NCBI GenBank assembly: GCA_012837895.1
Contig: DUQH01000003.1
Coordinates: 1 to 64,000 of the forward strand
DNA length: 64,000 nucleotides
Direction of reading: 5' to 3'
Source: Candidatus Fermentithermobacillaceae bacterium
GTDB lineage: Bacteria > Bacillota > Sulfobacillia > Fermentithermobacillales > Fermentithermobacillaceae
Positions 1 through 8,584 of the stretch are shown here, piece after piece. How positions within the stretch are numbered: position 1 is the first letter of the stretch; each line of letters begins with the position of its first letter. A program made the position numbers and the translations under genes. The notes beneath the pieces are model-generated. The model was not told the DNA's origin, did not search any database, and saw nothing but the letters and a program-made list of their open reading frames with translations.

Positions 1-72
1 CCACCTCTTCCGCCTGTGGAAGACGATCCGCCGAAGGCAAATTGTCCGCCACCTGTTGCGATCAGTATCTAG
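1..72 (+). CDS. Possible C-terminal end of a truncated gene
   Basis: Frame 1 is open from the window edge to a TAG at 70-72 and encodes 23 residues rich in proline (several PP pairs). It could be the tail of a protein starting outside the window, and a GC-rich hairpin follows about 40 bases later. Twenty-three codons can stay open by chance, so this is weak and no function can be named. Confidence 0.25.
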   Translation, partial: PPLPPVEDDPPKANCPPPVAISI

Positions 73-113
73 TCTACAACAAGAAGGTAAACACCGAAGG
101 TCAAGCATAGAAA

Positions 114-141
114 GCCGGGGGGCAGTTCCAGACCTCCCGGC
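114..141 (+). terminator. GC-rich hairpin, possible terminator
   Basis: GCCGGGGGG pairs with CCTCCCGGC (one G-U pair) around a 10-base loop. No T-run follows, so termination is only suggested by its place after a possible gene end. The rest of 73-371 holds no gene; it has copies of CCTTGCAAG near 147 and 163. Confidence 0.35.
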
Positions 142-262
142 CCTCCTTGCAAGACCATCTTTCCTTGCAAGTTGCAGAGTTCTGGCAAGGTCCTGTAAGC
201 CATTATCCATGCACACACCGGGTTTCAATACCTAGGAGCTGGTTTGCAAGGCAAATTCATCC

Positions 263-342
263 TATAATCTGATCAAGTAACCTTGGCGAGTAATCTAATA
301 AAGCCATTGCACCTAATCAGGATCAACTAAACAGTTGGTTTA
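263..342 (+). promoter_or_regulatory. Candidate promoter and operator of the XRE-TPR gene
   Basis: A perfect -10 hexamer TATAAT lies at 263-268, with only a poor -35 match 17 bases upstream (TGGTTT). Downstream, at 324-337, CAACT-AAAC-AGTTG is a short dyad just before the ribosome site (GGAGG at 361-365). A dyad between promoter and start would suit autoregulation by the XRE protein; this is inference. Confidence 0.35.
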
Positions 343-371
343 TTACATCTTGTTAAATAAGGAGGATAAGT

Positions 372-2297
372 TTGTCTTCCCTCGAAATCTTCGCACATAA
401 TGTCAAAACCCTCCTAAACCAAAGAAATCTTAGGCTCAAGGACCTGGCCGAGGAAATCGATTTGTCTGAATCCTACCTATCGCTTGTGCTTAACGGAACT
501 AGGAAAAACCTTGGAGACAAGTACAAGGACCGGATTGCAGCGTTTTTCGGCGTACCAATTTCCCAGTTGTACTCTGAATTCCCGACGTTTTCAGACACTG
601 ACGAAACACATGCATATGCTGAGGATCCGCTTAGGGCTGAGGTCAAGGGCGCAATCGATGCCTTCATTGAACGGACAGATCTCCACTCCACAGAGATTCC
701 GTTCTACCTCGCGCTCGCCGCCCTGTCAGACCAGGAAGCCCGCTCAATCAAGAAATACCTCACCACGGTGCTCAACTATTTCGACAAACGCGACTCCCAA
801 CAAAGCCACATGCGTGAAGACCGCTTGCTCAGCATGACACCAAGGCAGCGCACGGTGCTCCTGGCATGTTCCCTCGCAGGCAACAATGCACGCATTGAGT
901 GGGTCAGGCCGCTTTGCCAGATGGAAGATAGCGAATTTCAGCAATCCATAGACGAACTGATAGCTCTCGAAATGATTTGGTTAGCCGAAGATGTCCATGG
1001 CAACCGGGTGCGCTTGAAAAGAAGTCTCAGGGACGTGCTCTCGTCGCATTACACCCAAGACAAACTAAGACTGCTGTATACGGATCTGGCTGCAGCCATG
1101 GAGCTTTACCCTGACGAGGATCCCGGGTTCTTTGCAGCATTGGCCCGCATATTTGTCAAGGCGGGGTTAACCTCAAGGGCACTTCCCTATTACAAGAAAG
1201 CTGCCCTAGGCTACCAGGACCACAAAGTGTGGGATATGGCAGCCAAAGTATGGCACGAGCTGTCCATGGCATACGGAGTATTGAACAACCAGCGGGAAAG
1301 GGGCAAGTGTTTGTGCAGATGTGCCCAGGCCCTTGCGGAGAACAAAGACTTTGACGGGGCCGGAGTCATGGGCGGCCATGCATTCCAGGTGTTCAAGGAA
1401 GTTCAAGCCGAGGACATGCTGGTGTACACCTGTCTTACCATGGGAAACATTTACTCTGGAAACGACTATAACAAAGCAGCCGCATGGTACAAGAAAGGAC
1501 TAGAAGCTTCCGGCGTGAGTTCGCCAAACTATGGCAACCTCCTGATGAACCTGGCAACCTCGTATTACGCCCAGGGCAACACAACCCAGGCTGAGATTTA
1601 CCTGAATCAAACCCGCAAGTGGGTCCTGGACTATAAACCCAGGGAAGCAAACAGGCTGGCATCCCACGCAGATCTCATGTCAGGCTTAATTGAGTTTAGC
1701 CGTAGGAACTGGAAAGCAGCTAAGCGCTTCTACCAATCAGCCATAGAACAAGCACCTGAGAAGAACCAAATAGATCTAGCAGTTGCGTATCACAACCTAG
1801 GGATGATCTTTTACCGCGAAGATCGTTCCGGCACTGCTCTTGAGTACCTGGCTAAAGCCGGGCAGCTATTCCAGGATGACAAGCTTGAGAACCGTTGGGC
1901 ATGTACAGGAGTTGAGATTGCCAAGGTGCTTGTACGGGAAGGCCGGATCAAAGAAGCTGCCTCGCTACTTGAGGATGTCTCTGACAAACTCGACAAAAAC
2001 GACCGGATTGAACTCGGCTGGGCATTCCTGCTTAGAGCGTGCATAGAAAAAGCAAATGGTGTATACGGACGTGCCAAGACTATGGCATCCCGTACCCTGG
2101 AGCTCTTCAACCAAGAAGAATCATGGAGGGATGCTGCATGCGCATCGTTGTGGCTCTGCAACCTGCTAGAAGCAACAGGTGACATAACCCGGGCCCAACA
2201 GCTAAGAAATACAGCGTACACTATATACTCTAAGAATCATTGGGACCTGAGAGAGCTTCATAGGGAGTGCAGTCTGTTAGAACCGAAGCACAGTTAA
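372..2297 (+). CDS. XRE-family regulator with TPR repeats
   Basis: A 641-residue protein with an N-terminal helix-turn-helix (about residues 8-65; recognition region SESYLSLVLNGTRKN). A middle region around 150-245 looks winged-helix-like, and TPR-type helical repeats follow from about 250 to 630 (recurring A..Y..A pattern, many NLG/YYAQG turns). The start is TTG at 372, chosen because GGAGG lies 6 bases upstream and the HTH follows directly. This architecture resembles Gram-positive regulators whose TPR domain senses a peptide or partner protein, but no peptide gene is visible next to it. It stands alone on the plus strand, convergent with the PLP enzyme. The target genes are unknown. Confidence 0.75.
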   Translation: MSSLEIFAHNVKTLLNQRNLRLKDLAEEIDLSESYLSLVLNGTRKNLGDKYKDRIAAFFGVPISQLYSEFPTFSDTDETHAYAEDPLRAEVKGAIDAFIERTDLHSTEIPFYLALAALSDQEARSIKKYLTTVLNYFDKRDSQQSHMREDRLLSMTPRQRTVLLACSLAGNNARIEWVRPLCQMEDSEFQQSIDELIALEMIWLAEDVHGNRVRLKRSLRDVLSSHYTQDKLRLLYTDLAAAMELYPDEDPGFFAALARIFVKAGLTSRALPYYKKAALGYQDHKVWDMAAKVWHELSMAYGVLNNQRERGKCLCRCAQALAENKDFDGAGVMGGHAFQVFKEVQAEDMLVYTCLTMGNIYSGNDYNKAAAWYKKGLEASGVSSPNYGNLLMNLATSYYAQGNTTQAEIYLNQTRKWVLDYKPREANRLASHADLMSGLIEFSRRNWKAAKRFYQSAIEQAPEKNQIDLAVAYHNLGMIFYREDRSGTALEYLAKAGQLFQDDKLENRWACTGVEIAKVLVREGRIKEAASLLEDVSDKLDKNDRIELGWAFLLRACIEKANGVYGRAKTMASRTLELFNQEESWRDAACASLWLCNLLEATGDITRAQQLRNTAYTIYSKNHWDLRELHRECSLLEPKHS

Positions 2298-2313
2298 GAC
2301 CCGCATCAATTAA

Positions 2314-2351
2314 GGCCGGGACATCAACCGGACTTGCCAGCCGCCCCGGCC
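2314..2351. terminator. Hairpin between convergent genes
   Basis: GGCCGGG (2314-2320) pairs perfectly with CCCGGCC (2345-2351). It sits 17 bases after the plus-strand regulator and 34 bases after the end of the minus-strand aminotransferase, so it may serve both. No long T-run is present on either side. Confidence 0.45.
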
Positions 2352-2385
2352 CCTTACCATTCATTCCCAGATGCCTTGTGCCTTA

Positions 2386-3561
2386 TCACTTACGCCTAGC
2401 CTTAACCGCGTTCGCGATTCTGACAAGCGCTTCTTCAAGAATCGCCCTGGGGCACCCCACATTGAGCCTCATAAAGCCTTCTCCTTCCGGCCCGAACGTA
2501 GCACCGTCGTTTAGCCCTACACGGGCTTCATCGATGAAAAACTTCCTCAATTCATCTTGCCCTAAGCCCAAGCCGCGGCAATCCAACCAGATGAGATAAG
2601 TAGCTTCGGGCCTCATGGGTACAAGCTCAGGCACGTTCTTGTTTAGGTAGTCTATGGCGTAGTCAATATTGGCCTCGATATACTCCAGCACCTGCTCGAG
2701 CCACTCATCCCCGTACTTGAACGCGGCTTCGGCAGCGATCAGCTCGAAAATCCCAGGAGCGCCCATCAGCCTGCCTCGTGCTTCGTTGAATTTCTGCCTG
2801 AGTTCTTCATTGGGAATGATAGTCACAGATGTGTGGAATCCAGGGATGTTAAACGTCTTGCTCGGGGCAAAACAAGTTACTGAATTCATCGCAAACTCTT
2901 GGGATATTGACGCAAAAGGAATGTGAGAGTGGCCTTTCATAATGAGCTCGCAGTGAATCTCGTCTGAGATTACAATCCCGCCTTCCCTGATTACCGTTTC
3001 CCCCAAGGTTGTGAGTTCTTCCTTAGTCCACACGCGGCCGCCTGGATTGTGGGGGCTGCACAGGATGAAAGCTCTTGCACCATCCTTCTCAAACTTGGAT
3101 CTGAAATCCGTGAAGTCAATCTCAAAACGGTTGTCAGTAATCTTCAACGGATTCACAGCTAGCTCCCGCTCGTTATGGCTGATAGCTGACCAAAACGGCG
3201 GATATACAGGGCTCTGTAACACTACCTTGTCTCCGGGCTGGGTAAATGCAAGAACAGCAGCGTTTACTGCCGGCATAACGCCAGGGGTGATCTCTATCCA
3301 CTCTTTCTCTACCTTCCACCCGTACTTGGCGTCCAGACGCTGGATAACCGAATCATAAAAGCCCTGGCTGACCATTGTGTATCCGAAGATTGGGTGCTCT
3401 AACCGCTCCCTTAAGGCGCTCATGACAGGCTCAGGTACCCGGAAATCCATGTCCGCCACCCACAGAGGCAGCACATCTTCACGGCCAAAAACCTGTTCTA
3501 CACTCCATTTGCTGCTAAGAGCGCCCCTACGGTCATAGACCTTGTCAAAATCGTATTTCAT
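2386..3561 (-). CDS. patB: MalY/PatB-type PLP-dependent C-S lyase / aminotransferase
   Basis: A 391-residue fold-type I PLP enzyme of the MalY/PatB group (cystathionine beta-lyase-like class I/II aminotransferases). It opens with the family pattern YDFDKVYDRRG and has WVADMDF near residue 35, SDEIHCEL before the cofactor site, and the PLP lysine in SPSKTFNIPG. Members cleave cystathionine or related thioether amino acids to a thiol, pyruvate and ammonia, or act as aminotransferases; sequence does not decide between them. The ATG at 3561 has AAAGGAG upstream. Length is normal for the family. It is monocistronic, so its neighbours give no substrate clue. Confidence 0.85.
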   Translation of the reverse strand: MKYDFDKVYDRRGALSSKWSVEQVFGREDVLPLWVADMDFRVPEPVMSALRERLEHPIFGYTMVSQGFYDSVIQRLDAKYGWKVEKEWIEITPGVMPAVNAAVLAFTQPGDKVVLQSPVYPPFWSAISHNERELAVNPLKITDNRFEIDFTDFRSKFEKDGARAFILCSPHNPGGRVWTKEELTTLGETVIREGGIVISDEIHCELIMKGHSHIPFASISQEFAMNSVTCFAPSKTFNIPGFHTSVTIIPNEELRQKFNEARGRLMGAPGIFELIAAEAAFKYGDEWLEQVLEYIEANIDYAIDYLNKNVPELVPMRPEATYLIWLDCRGLGLGQDELRKFFIDEARVGLNDGATFGPEGEGFMRLNVGCPRAILEEALVRIANAVKARRK

Positions 3562-3739
3562 GGCACAATGCTCCTTTCCCCGGCATCTGAGATTTTATGT
3601 CCAGCTGAGAAACCAGTGCTACGACTTACAGATCTCGATCTAAGTTTCTACAAACAGCCGCGTGAAATCCTTCCTGCCAAACCCGGAACTACTCCGATTA
3701 CCTCAACAAAGAGACACACAAGAGAGATACATAAAAGAT

Positions 3740-3772
3740 GCACAAAGAAATAAAAGGCGGAAGCACTTCCGC
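3740..3772 (-). terminator. Intrinsic terminator downstream of spoIVA
   Basis: GCGGAAG-CA-CTTCCGC (3757-3772) is a perfect 7-bp stem. Read on the minus strand it is followed by CTTTTATTTCTTT, a good U-tract. It lies about 130 bases beyond the spoIVA stop; the sequence between is mostly the 81-bp repeat. Confidence 0.7.
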
Positions 3773-3828
3773 TCCCGCTATAGAGCATTCGCAATCTAGC
3801 ACTCCGGCATATATTCGCTCAGGGTATA

Positions 3829-3945
3829 GGATGATGCAGGTGAACCCTCCAAAACCTTCCCTGGCTACAGGAAGATGGTGATCATCCCTGTTAAGCCTTC
3901 CCTGCTACAGGATGATACAGATGAGCCCTCCTGAGCCTTCATTGA
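3829..3945 (-). repeat. 81-bp in-frame duplication of the spoIVA tail
   Basis: The end of spoIVA encodes EGSGGLICIIL then stops. In the same reading frame, 81 bases (27 codons) beyond, the sequence would encode EGFGGFTCIIL (about 3829-3862). A related fragment with CTTCCCTGGCTACAGG lies between the two. The first copy carries the stop, so the second is untranslated unless readthrough occurs. Confidence 0.6.
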
Positions 3946-5383
3946 GAATCCTGGTGATCGTCTCTTGCATCTTGGCTTTCACGTTTTCAGGCATCCTGTC
4001 GACTTTGCCTGAAACATTCTCTACTACAATGTCTTGCAGCGCCTTGCCAAACAAATCGGTAGCCCAAATCTTCTTCGGATCGTCCTCGAATTTTTCCATT
4101 AGATACGTAACCAGTTCAAGCCCCTGCTCCTCTGAACCAATCAGAGGACTCACTTCGGCTTCTACTTCGCTCTTGATAAGGTGGATTACCGGCCCCCTGG
4201 CAGCCAGCCTCACCCCGTAATTCCTGCCCTGCTTTACCATCTCGGGTTCTTCGAACTGCATATCTTCCAAGGTAGGCTCCACAATCCCGTATCCGGTTTC
4301 CTCCAGTTCACGCAATGCCAAAGCGAACTTGTCATGTGTCTTCTTGGCCACAACCAGTTCACCCAGCATCCCGAGGAGATCCGCTTTGTCGAACACGTTT
4401 TGGCCCACGCGTTCACTCAATACTTTGAAGTAAGCTTCGTCAGTAGGTTCTAGCCTTAAGGTAGCAGTGCCCGTACTCATCTTGACCTGTTCCACGTCAA
4501 CCCTGTCAACATAGTCGGATACCCCAAGGGTCATAACGCATGAATCGATATCACGGATTCTCTTTACTGAACTTACGGCTTCGTTTATGCTTGCCTGGAT
4601 TGTGCTCTTGAGCCAGTGGGTCGAACTTAGCATCTGGACCCACCTGGGGATCCGCACAGTCATCTCCGTCACCGGGAACTCATACAGCACTTGCTCTACA
4701 ATAAGGATGATGTCATCGTGGGTAAGTTCCAGGCAATTGGCAGGGATCACAGGCACCCCGTACTCTTCCTCCATATCTGTGGCCAGATCCGATACTTGTT
4801 TAGAATAAGGATCAGTTGAGTTCAACACTATGACAAACGGCTTGCCGATCTCCTGAAGTCTTTCAATCACTTTTCTTTCAGCTTCTACGTAATTTTCACG
4901 GGGTATGTCAACGATGGTTCCGTCGGTGGTGACCACAATTCCAATGGTCGAATGGTCCTTGATCACTTTCTCAGTGCCGATTTCTGCGGCCTCGGTAAAT
5001 GGAATAGGTTCTTCAAACCACATAGTCCTGACCATCCGCGTTTCGTCGCCTTCGATGTATCCTTGCGCACCTTCTACCGGATATCCGGTACAATCAATCA
5101 CCCGGACATTCAGGGAGAGGTTCTCCTTGAGATCAATGGGCACCGCTTCTTCAGGCACAAACTTGGGCTCTACCGTCATCACCGTTTTACCGGCACCTGC
5201 CTGAGGCATGGCATCTATAGTGCGCTGCCTGTCGTAGGAATCGGTAATATTGGGAATGACGAACAGTTCCATGAACCTACGGATGAAGGTGGACTTCCCT
5301 ACCCGCATAGGGCCAACTACGCCGATGTAGATGTCTCCACCTGTACGCTCCGCAATATCCCGGAAAATGTCGAAATTCTCCAC
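3905..5383 (-). CDS. spoIVA: Stage IV sporulation protein A, coat-basement ATPase
   Basis: SpoIVA polymerises on the outer forespore membrane as the base layer of the spore coat, driven by ATP hydrolysis. The Walker A motif (GPMRVGKS) lies near residue 24, after the usual opening DIFRDIAERTGGDIY. The conserved C-terminal hydrophobic tip GLICIIL is the region known in the family for membrane or SpoVM association. I use the GTG at 5383 rather than the longer open frame to 5554. It has TAAGGAGGG 9 bases upstream and gives 492 residues, the normal family length. The gene is followed by a partial duplication of its own tail and then a terminator. Confidence 0.95.
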   Translation of the reverse strand: MENFDIFRDIAERTGGDIYIGVVGPMRVGKSTFIRRFMELFVIPNITDSYDRQRTIDAMPQAGAGKTVMTVEPKFVPEEAVPIDLKENLSLNVRVIDCTGYPVEGAQGYIEGDETRMVRTMWFEEPIPFTEAAEIGTEKVIKDHSTIGIVVTTDGTIVDIPRENYVEAERKVIERLQEIGKPFVIVLNSTDPYSKQVSDLATDMEEEYGVPVIPANCLELTHDDIILIVEQVLYEFPVTEMTVRIPRWVQMLSSTHWLKSTIQASINEAVSSVKRIRDIDSCVMTLGVSDYVDRVDVEQVKMSTGTATLRLEPTDEAYFKVLSERVGQNVFDKADLLGMLGELVVAKKTHDKFALALRELEETGYGIVEPTLEDMQFEEPEMVKQGRNYGVRLAARGPVIHLIKSEVEAEVSPLIGSEEQGLELVTYLMEKFEDDPKKIWATDLFGKALQDIVVENVSGKVDRMPENVKAKMQETITRILNEGSGGLICIIL

Positions 5384-5563
5384 CTGACTCTCCCTCCTTA
5401 AGAGGACGCTCCCAATATCTATATGCCAAGCCACCCTGCAACTTGATTCCAAAACGGTGGAAGTCTGGGCAACCATAATAGGCAATTCATAAATGGATAT
5501 GAGGGACAAAGTTAAATTAGAACTTAAGTTGGAGGAAGAGAGGTTAAGCAGCAATCCCGGAAC

Positions 5564-6598
5564 TCAGCACAACCTGAAAAAATACTCCTCATGTTCGGGT
5601 TTCCTTTCCCGGTTCATTGCCTCATAAAGCCCTTTGCGGGGAGACAGGTCCTCGTAAAGAATCCTGTAAACCACGTCTGTAATTGGCATCTGCACATTGT
5701 GGGCAACGGACAGTTGCATGGCTGCCTTGACAGTCTGGAGCCCTTCAACAGTATAGCCTGTCCTAGCCAGGAAGCCCTCTATTGACTCGCCCTTTCCAAC
5801 GGCTATACCTGCCTGGCGGTTCCTGGACAGATGCCCTGTGCACGTCAGCACCAAATCGCCAAGACCTGAGAGTCCGGCAAAGGTCAGGGGTTGGGCTCCA
5901 AGGGCCACACCAAGCCTGGTTATTTCTGCAATACCCCGTGAGATAATCGCAGCCTGGACATTGTAACCTGCACCCATACCTTGAGCCATCCCGCACGCCA
6001 GGGCGATCACGTTCTTTAGCGCCCCGCCTATTTCCACGCCTGTCACGTCTACATGGGTATATACCCTGAAGTAACTGGTCATAAAAGCATGTTGTACCGC
6101 GAGCCTCGTGGATTCTTCCAGAGCCGCCACGACTGTTGCGGCAGGAAGCCGTTTGGAGATTTCCGCTGCGAAGTTGGGACCTGATATCACGCACATCCTG
6201 TCCCTGATCGAAGGGTTTGCGTCAATCCACACCTGGAACGGCCTTCTCAGGCTTTCAAGGTCGAAGCCTTTGGTCGCGGTGACAACAAGTGAATCATCAG
6301 GGAAACGGCATGCGATCTCGCCTGCTACCTGAGCTAACGCGGAAGAAGGGATAGCTAATACAACCAGGGATGCCCCTGACAATGCTTGATCCACGTCAGC
6401 AGTAACTGTGATGTTCTTAGGGAACGTAATTCCAGGCAGCCTCGGCACACCCTGGTTTGTTTCAAAATAGCTGACAGTGTCTTCGCTCCTGGCCCACAAG
6501 GCGACAGAATATCCGTTATCAGAAAGCACCACACCTAGAGCGCCTGCCCAGGCGCCTGCACCGATAATGCACGCCTTCTTCCCTTGCTTGAGTTTCAA
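5564..6598 (-). CDS. gpsA: Glycerol-3-phosphate dehydrogenase [NAD(P)+]
   Basis: Reduces dihydroxyacetone phosphate to sn-glycerol 3-phosphate, the backbone for phospholipids. The N-terminal Rossmann motif is GAGAWAGALG, ISGPNFAAEI follows in mid-protein, and the catalytic lysine lies in EIGGALKNVIALA. The start is TTG at 6598, which overlaps the plsY stop (TTGA) and has GGGGAAG upstream; the longer frame to 6712 runs inside plsY and is discarded. That gives 344 residues, normal for GpsA. Its place directly after plsY joins G3P synthesis to G3P acylation, and the der-plsY-gpsA order is common in Clostridia. Confidence 0.93.
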   Translation of the reverse strand: MKLKQGKKACIIGAGAWAGALGVVLSDNGYSVALWARSEDTVSYFETNQGVPRLPGITFPKNITVTADVDQALSGASLVVLAIPSSALAQVAGEIACRFPDDSLVVTATKGFDLESLRRPFQVWIDANPSIRDRMCVISGPNFAAEISKRLPAATVVAALEESTRLAVQHAFMTSYFRVYTHVDVTGVEIGGALKNVIALACGMAQGMGAGYNVQAAIISRGIAEITRLGVALGAQPLTFAGLSGLGDLVLTCTGHLSRNRQAGIAVGKGESIEGFLARTGYTVEGLQTVKAAMQLSVAHNVQMPITDVVYRILYEDLSPRKGLYEAMNRERKPEHEEYFFRLC

Positions 6599-7218
6599 CC
6601 GGCTTCCCCTTTCTGACCAAACCTGATCTTTAGCTCTGTTCCTGACAGCAGTCTTTGTATGTTGGCCCTGTGCCTGTAAGTAACAACAGCAGCCAGTCCA
6701 AACACCGCCCACCTGTCAAGCGTAGTGAACTCAGGGAATAGCGAATAAGCGAAAGCTGCCCAAACTCCCAGCATGCTTCCTAGTGAAACGTACCTGGACA
6801 CGGCCACTGTAACCAAAAATACAATAAAGGCTACACCGAGCAGTTTGGGAAACACCACTATAGCTGCCCCTGCAGTTGTAGCAACTCCCTTGCCGCCTCT
6901 GAATCTCAAGAACACCGACCAATTATGGCCTAAGATAGCGCAAACCCCCACCGCAAGGGCTCCTGCCTTTCCCATGTCCAAACTGTTTAGTGCAAAACAC
7001 GCAGGCAAAGCTCCTTTAAGGATATCAATAGCCAGGACTGGAAACGCGTATTTTGGTCCCAATACCCTGAACACATTTGTAGCTCCGGTATTGCCGCTTC
7101 CCAGTGACATGATATCATCTACGCCCGCCAGCTTGGATATCATCACTCCCGACGGGATAGAGCCCGACAAATATCCAGCAAGGCACATTGCCAAGAATAA
7201 GGGCCAGCTAACTGTCAC
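6595..7218 (-). CDS. plsY: Glycerol-3-phosphate acyltransferase PlsY
   Basis: Integral membrane enzyme that transfers an acyl group from acyl-phosphate to glycerol 3-phosphate, the first step of phosphatidate synthesis. The family motifs are present: GYLSGSIPSG near residue 15, GSGNTGATNVFRVLG near 41, and GHNWSVFLRFRGGKGVAT near 97. There are about five to six hydrophobic segments in 207 residues. The GTG start at 7218 overlaps the der stop (GTGA), and its 3' end overlaps gpsA, so the three genes are probably translationally coupled. Confidence 0.95.
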   Translation of the reverse strand: MTVSWPLFLAMCLAGYLSGSIPSGVMISKLAGVDDIMSLGSGNTGATNVFRVLGPKYAFPVLAIDILKGALPACFALNSLDMGKAGALAVGVCAILGHNWSVFLRFRGGKGVATTAGAAIVVFPKLLGVAFIVFLVTVAVSRYVSLGSMLGVWAAFAYSLFPEFTTLDRWAVFGLAAVVTYRHRANIQRLLSGTELKIRFGQKGEAG

Positions 7219-8570
7219 GTTGTCCTTCCCCTCCTCCTCAGGGGGCGGAACTCCATCACAATGGGCACGCCTGCAAACCCGAACCGCCTTCTGATTTCTG
7301 ATTCAAGGTACCTTACATATGAATCAGGCATTTTGGATGGGTCTTTGACGAAAAACACGATTTGAGGCGGCTTGGTGCCTACCTGGGTGCAGTAAAACAC
7401 CCTGGCATCCCTAGGAGGCGGGCTAAAATCGGTGATCCTGTCTACTACCTGCTTGAGAAGTGACGTACCGATCCTCCTGCTGTACTCCCTGTAGGTCGTG
7501 ATCACTTCAGGCCAAATAGTGCCAATACCTTGTCCTGTTACACACGACGTAAAAAGCACGTTGGAATAGGCCACCGGCTTGCACCGGTTTTTCGCCATCC
7601 CGGCAAACATCTCCCGGGTCATGCCGTCAAAAAGCCCCAGGTCTACCTTGTTCACCACCAAAACAGATCCTTTGAGGTTACGGCGGATATATCCTGCTAT
7701 TCTCCTGTCCTGGGCTGTAGGGAGTTCGGTCCCGTCAAGCACCAGTATGGCGATGTCGCACCGCTTTACTGCCCGCAATGCCTTGCCTACAGCCAAGGAC
7801 TCGAGTCTTTCACCTATCCTGGCCGGACGCCTCATACCCGCCGTGTCTACAATAACAAACTCTGTGTCCTCGTATGTGAATGTTATGTCTACTGCATCCA
7901 CGGTAGTTCCAGGCATTGAGGACACTGTCATCCTCGGCTGTCCGAGGAGCCGGTTGACCAGCGAAGATTTGCCCACATTGGGCTTCCCCACAATCGCCAC
8001 CCGGATAGCCTCATCTTGCTTGCTTTCTACAGCCTCTCCCGTTTCCGGTCCTGCCTTTGCAGCTTTTGCCATAGTTTCTTGCTTAGCCCTTATTATCCGG
8101 TCAAGCAGGTCTCCCACCCCAATCCCGTGGGCTGCCGAAACCGGCAACACTTCAGGAAAGCCCAGGGAATAGAACTCTGCCCCTCTGTACTCGTGCCTGG
8201 GAGCGTCACATTTGTTTGACACAACCAGGACCGGTTTCCCCGCTCTTCTCAATATATCCGCTATTTCCTGATCCTCGGGCATAAGCCCCGCCCTGGCGTC
8301 TACCACAAGAATAAGCAGGTCAGACTCTTCAATAGCTTGTTCAATCTGAACCCTTATGGCACCGGCAAGTTCGCTGGATGAAGATAGATCGAACCCGCCT
8401 GTATCGAGAAGGGTAAAGTCCTCCCCCTGCCAGCTGCAAGACGCGTAGAGCCTGTCTCTTGTGACACCGCTTTGGCTGTGTACAATCGATGCCCTTGCAC
8501 CTGTTATCCGGTTGAAAAGCTCCGACTTGCCTACGTTCGGCCTGCCGACAATAGCTACAACGTAATCCAC
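7215..8570 (-). CDS. der: Ribosome biogenesis GTPase Der (EngA)
   Basis: Double GTPase needed for 50S subunit maturation. Two G domains are seen in tandem. The first has GRPNVGKS (residue 9), DTGG and NKCD; the second has GKPNVGKS (near 195), DTAGMRRP and NKVD. A C-terminal KH-like domain follows and ends in basic residues. The GTG start at 8570 has GGAGG 9 bases upstream. At 451 residues it has full length. It overlaps plsY by four bases downstream and follows the DUF512 gene by 14 bases, so it sits within a single transcription unit. Confidence 0.96.
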   Translation of the reverse strand: MDYVVAIVGRPNVGKSELFNRITGARASIVHSQSGVTRDRLYASCSWQGEDFTLLDTGGFDLSSSSELAGAIRVQIEQAIEESDLLILVVDARAGLMPEDQEIADILRRAGKPVLVVSNKCDAPRHEYRGAEFYSLGFPEVLPVSAAHGIGVGDLLDRIIRAKQETMAKAAKAGPETGEAVESKQDEAIRVAIVGKPNVGKSSLVNRLLGQPRMTVSSMPGTTVDAVDITFTYEDTEFVIVDTAGMRRPARIGERLESLAVGKALRAVKRCDIAILVLDGTELPTAQDRRIAGYIRRNLKGSVLVVNKVDLGLFDGMTREMFAGMAKNRCKPVAYSNVLFTSCVTGQGIGTIWPEVITTYREYSRRIGTSLLKQVVDRITDFSPPPRDARVFYCTQVGTKPPQIVFFVKDPSKMPDSYVRYLESEIRRRFGFAGVPIVMEFRPLRRRGRTT

Positions 8571-8584
8571 GTTTTCTAACCTCC

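Noticed and set aside
372-2297. Peptide-pheromone system around the XRE-TPR regulator
   Set aside because: The architecture would suit it, but no small secreted-peptide gene lies beside it in the visible sequence.
5384-5554. N-terminal extension of spoIVA to 5554
   Set aside because: The GTG at 5383 has a strong ribosome site and gives the standard 492 residues; the extension is unlike any SpoIVA.
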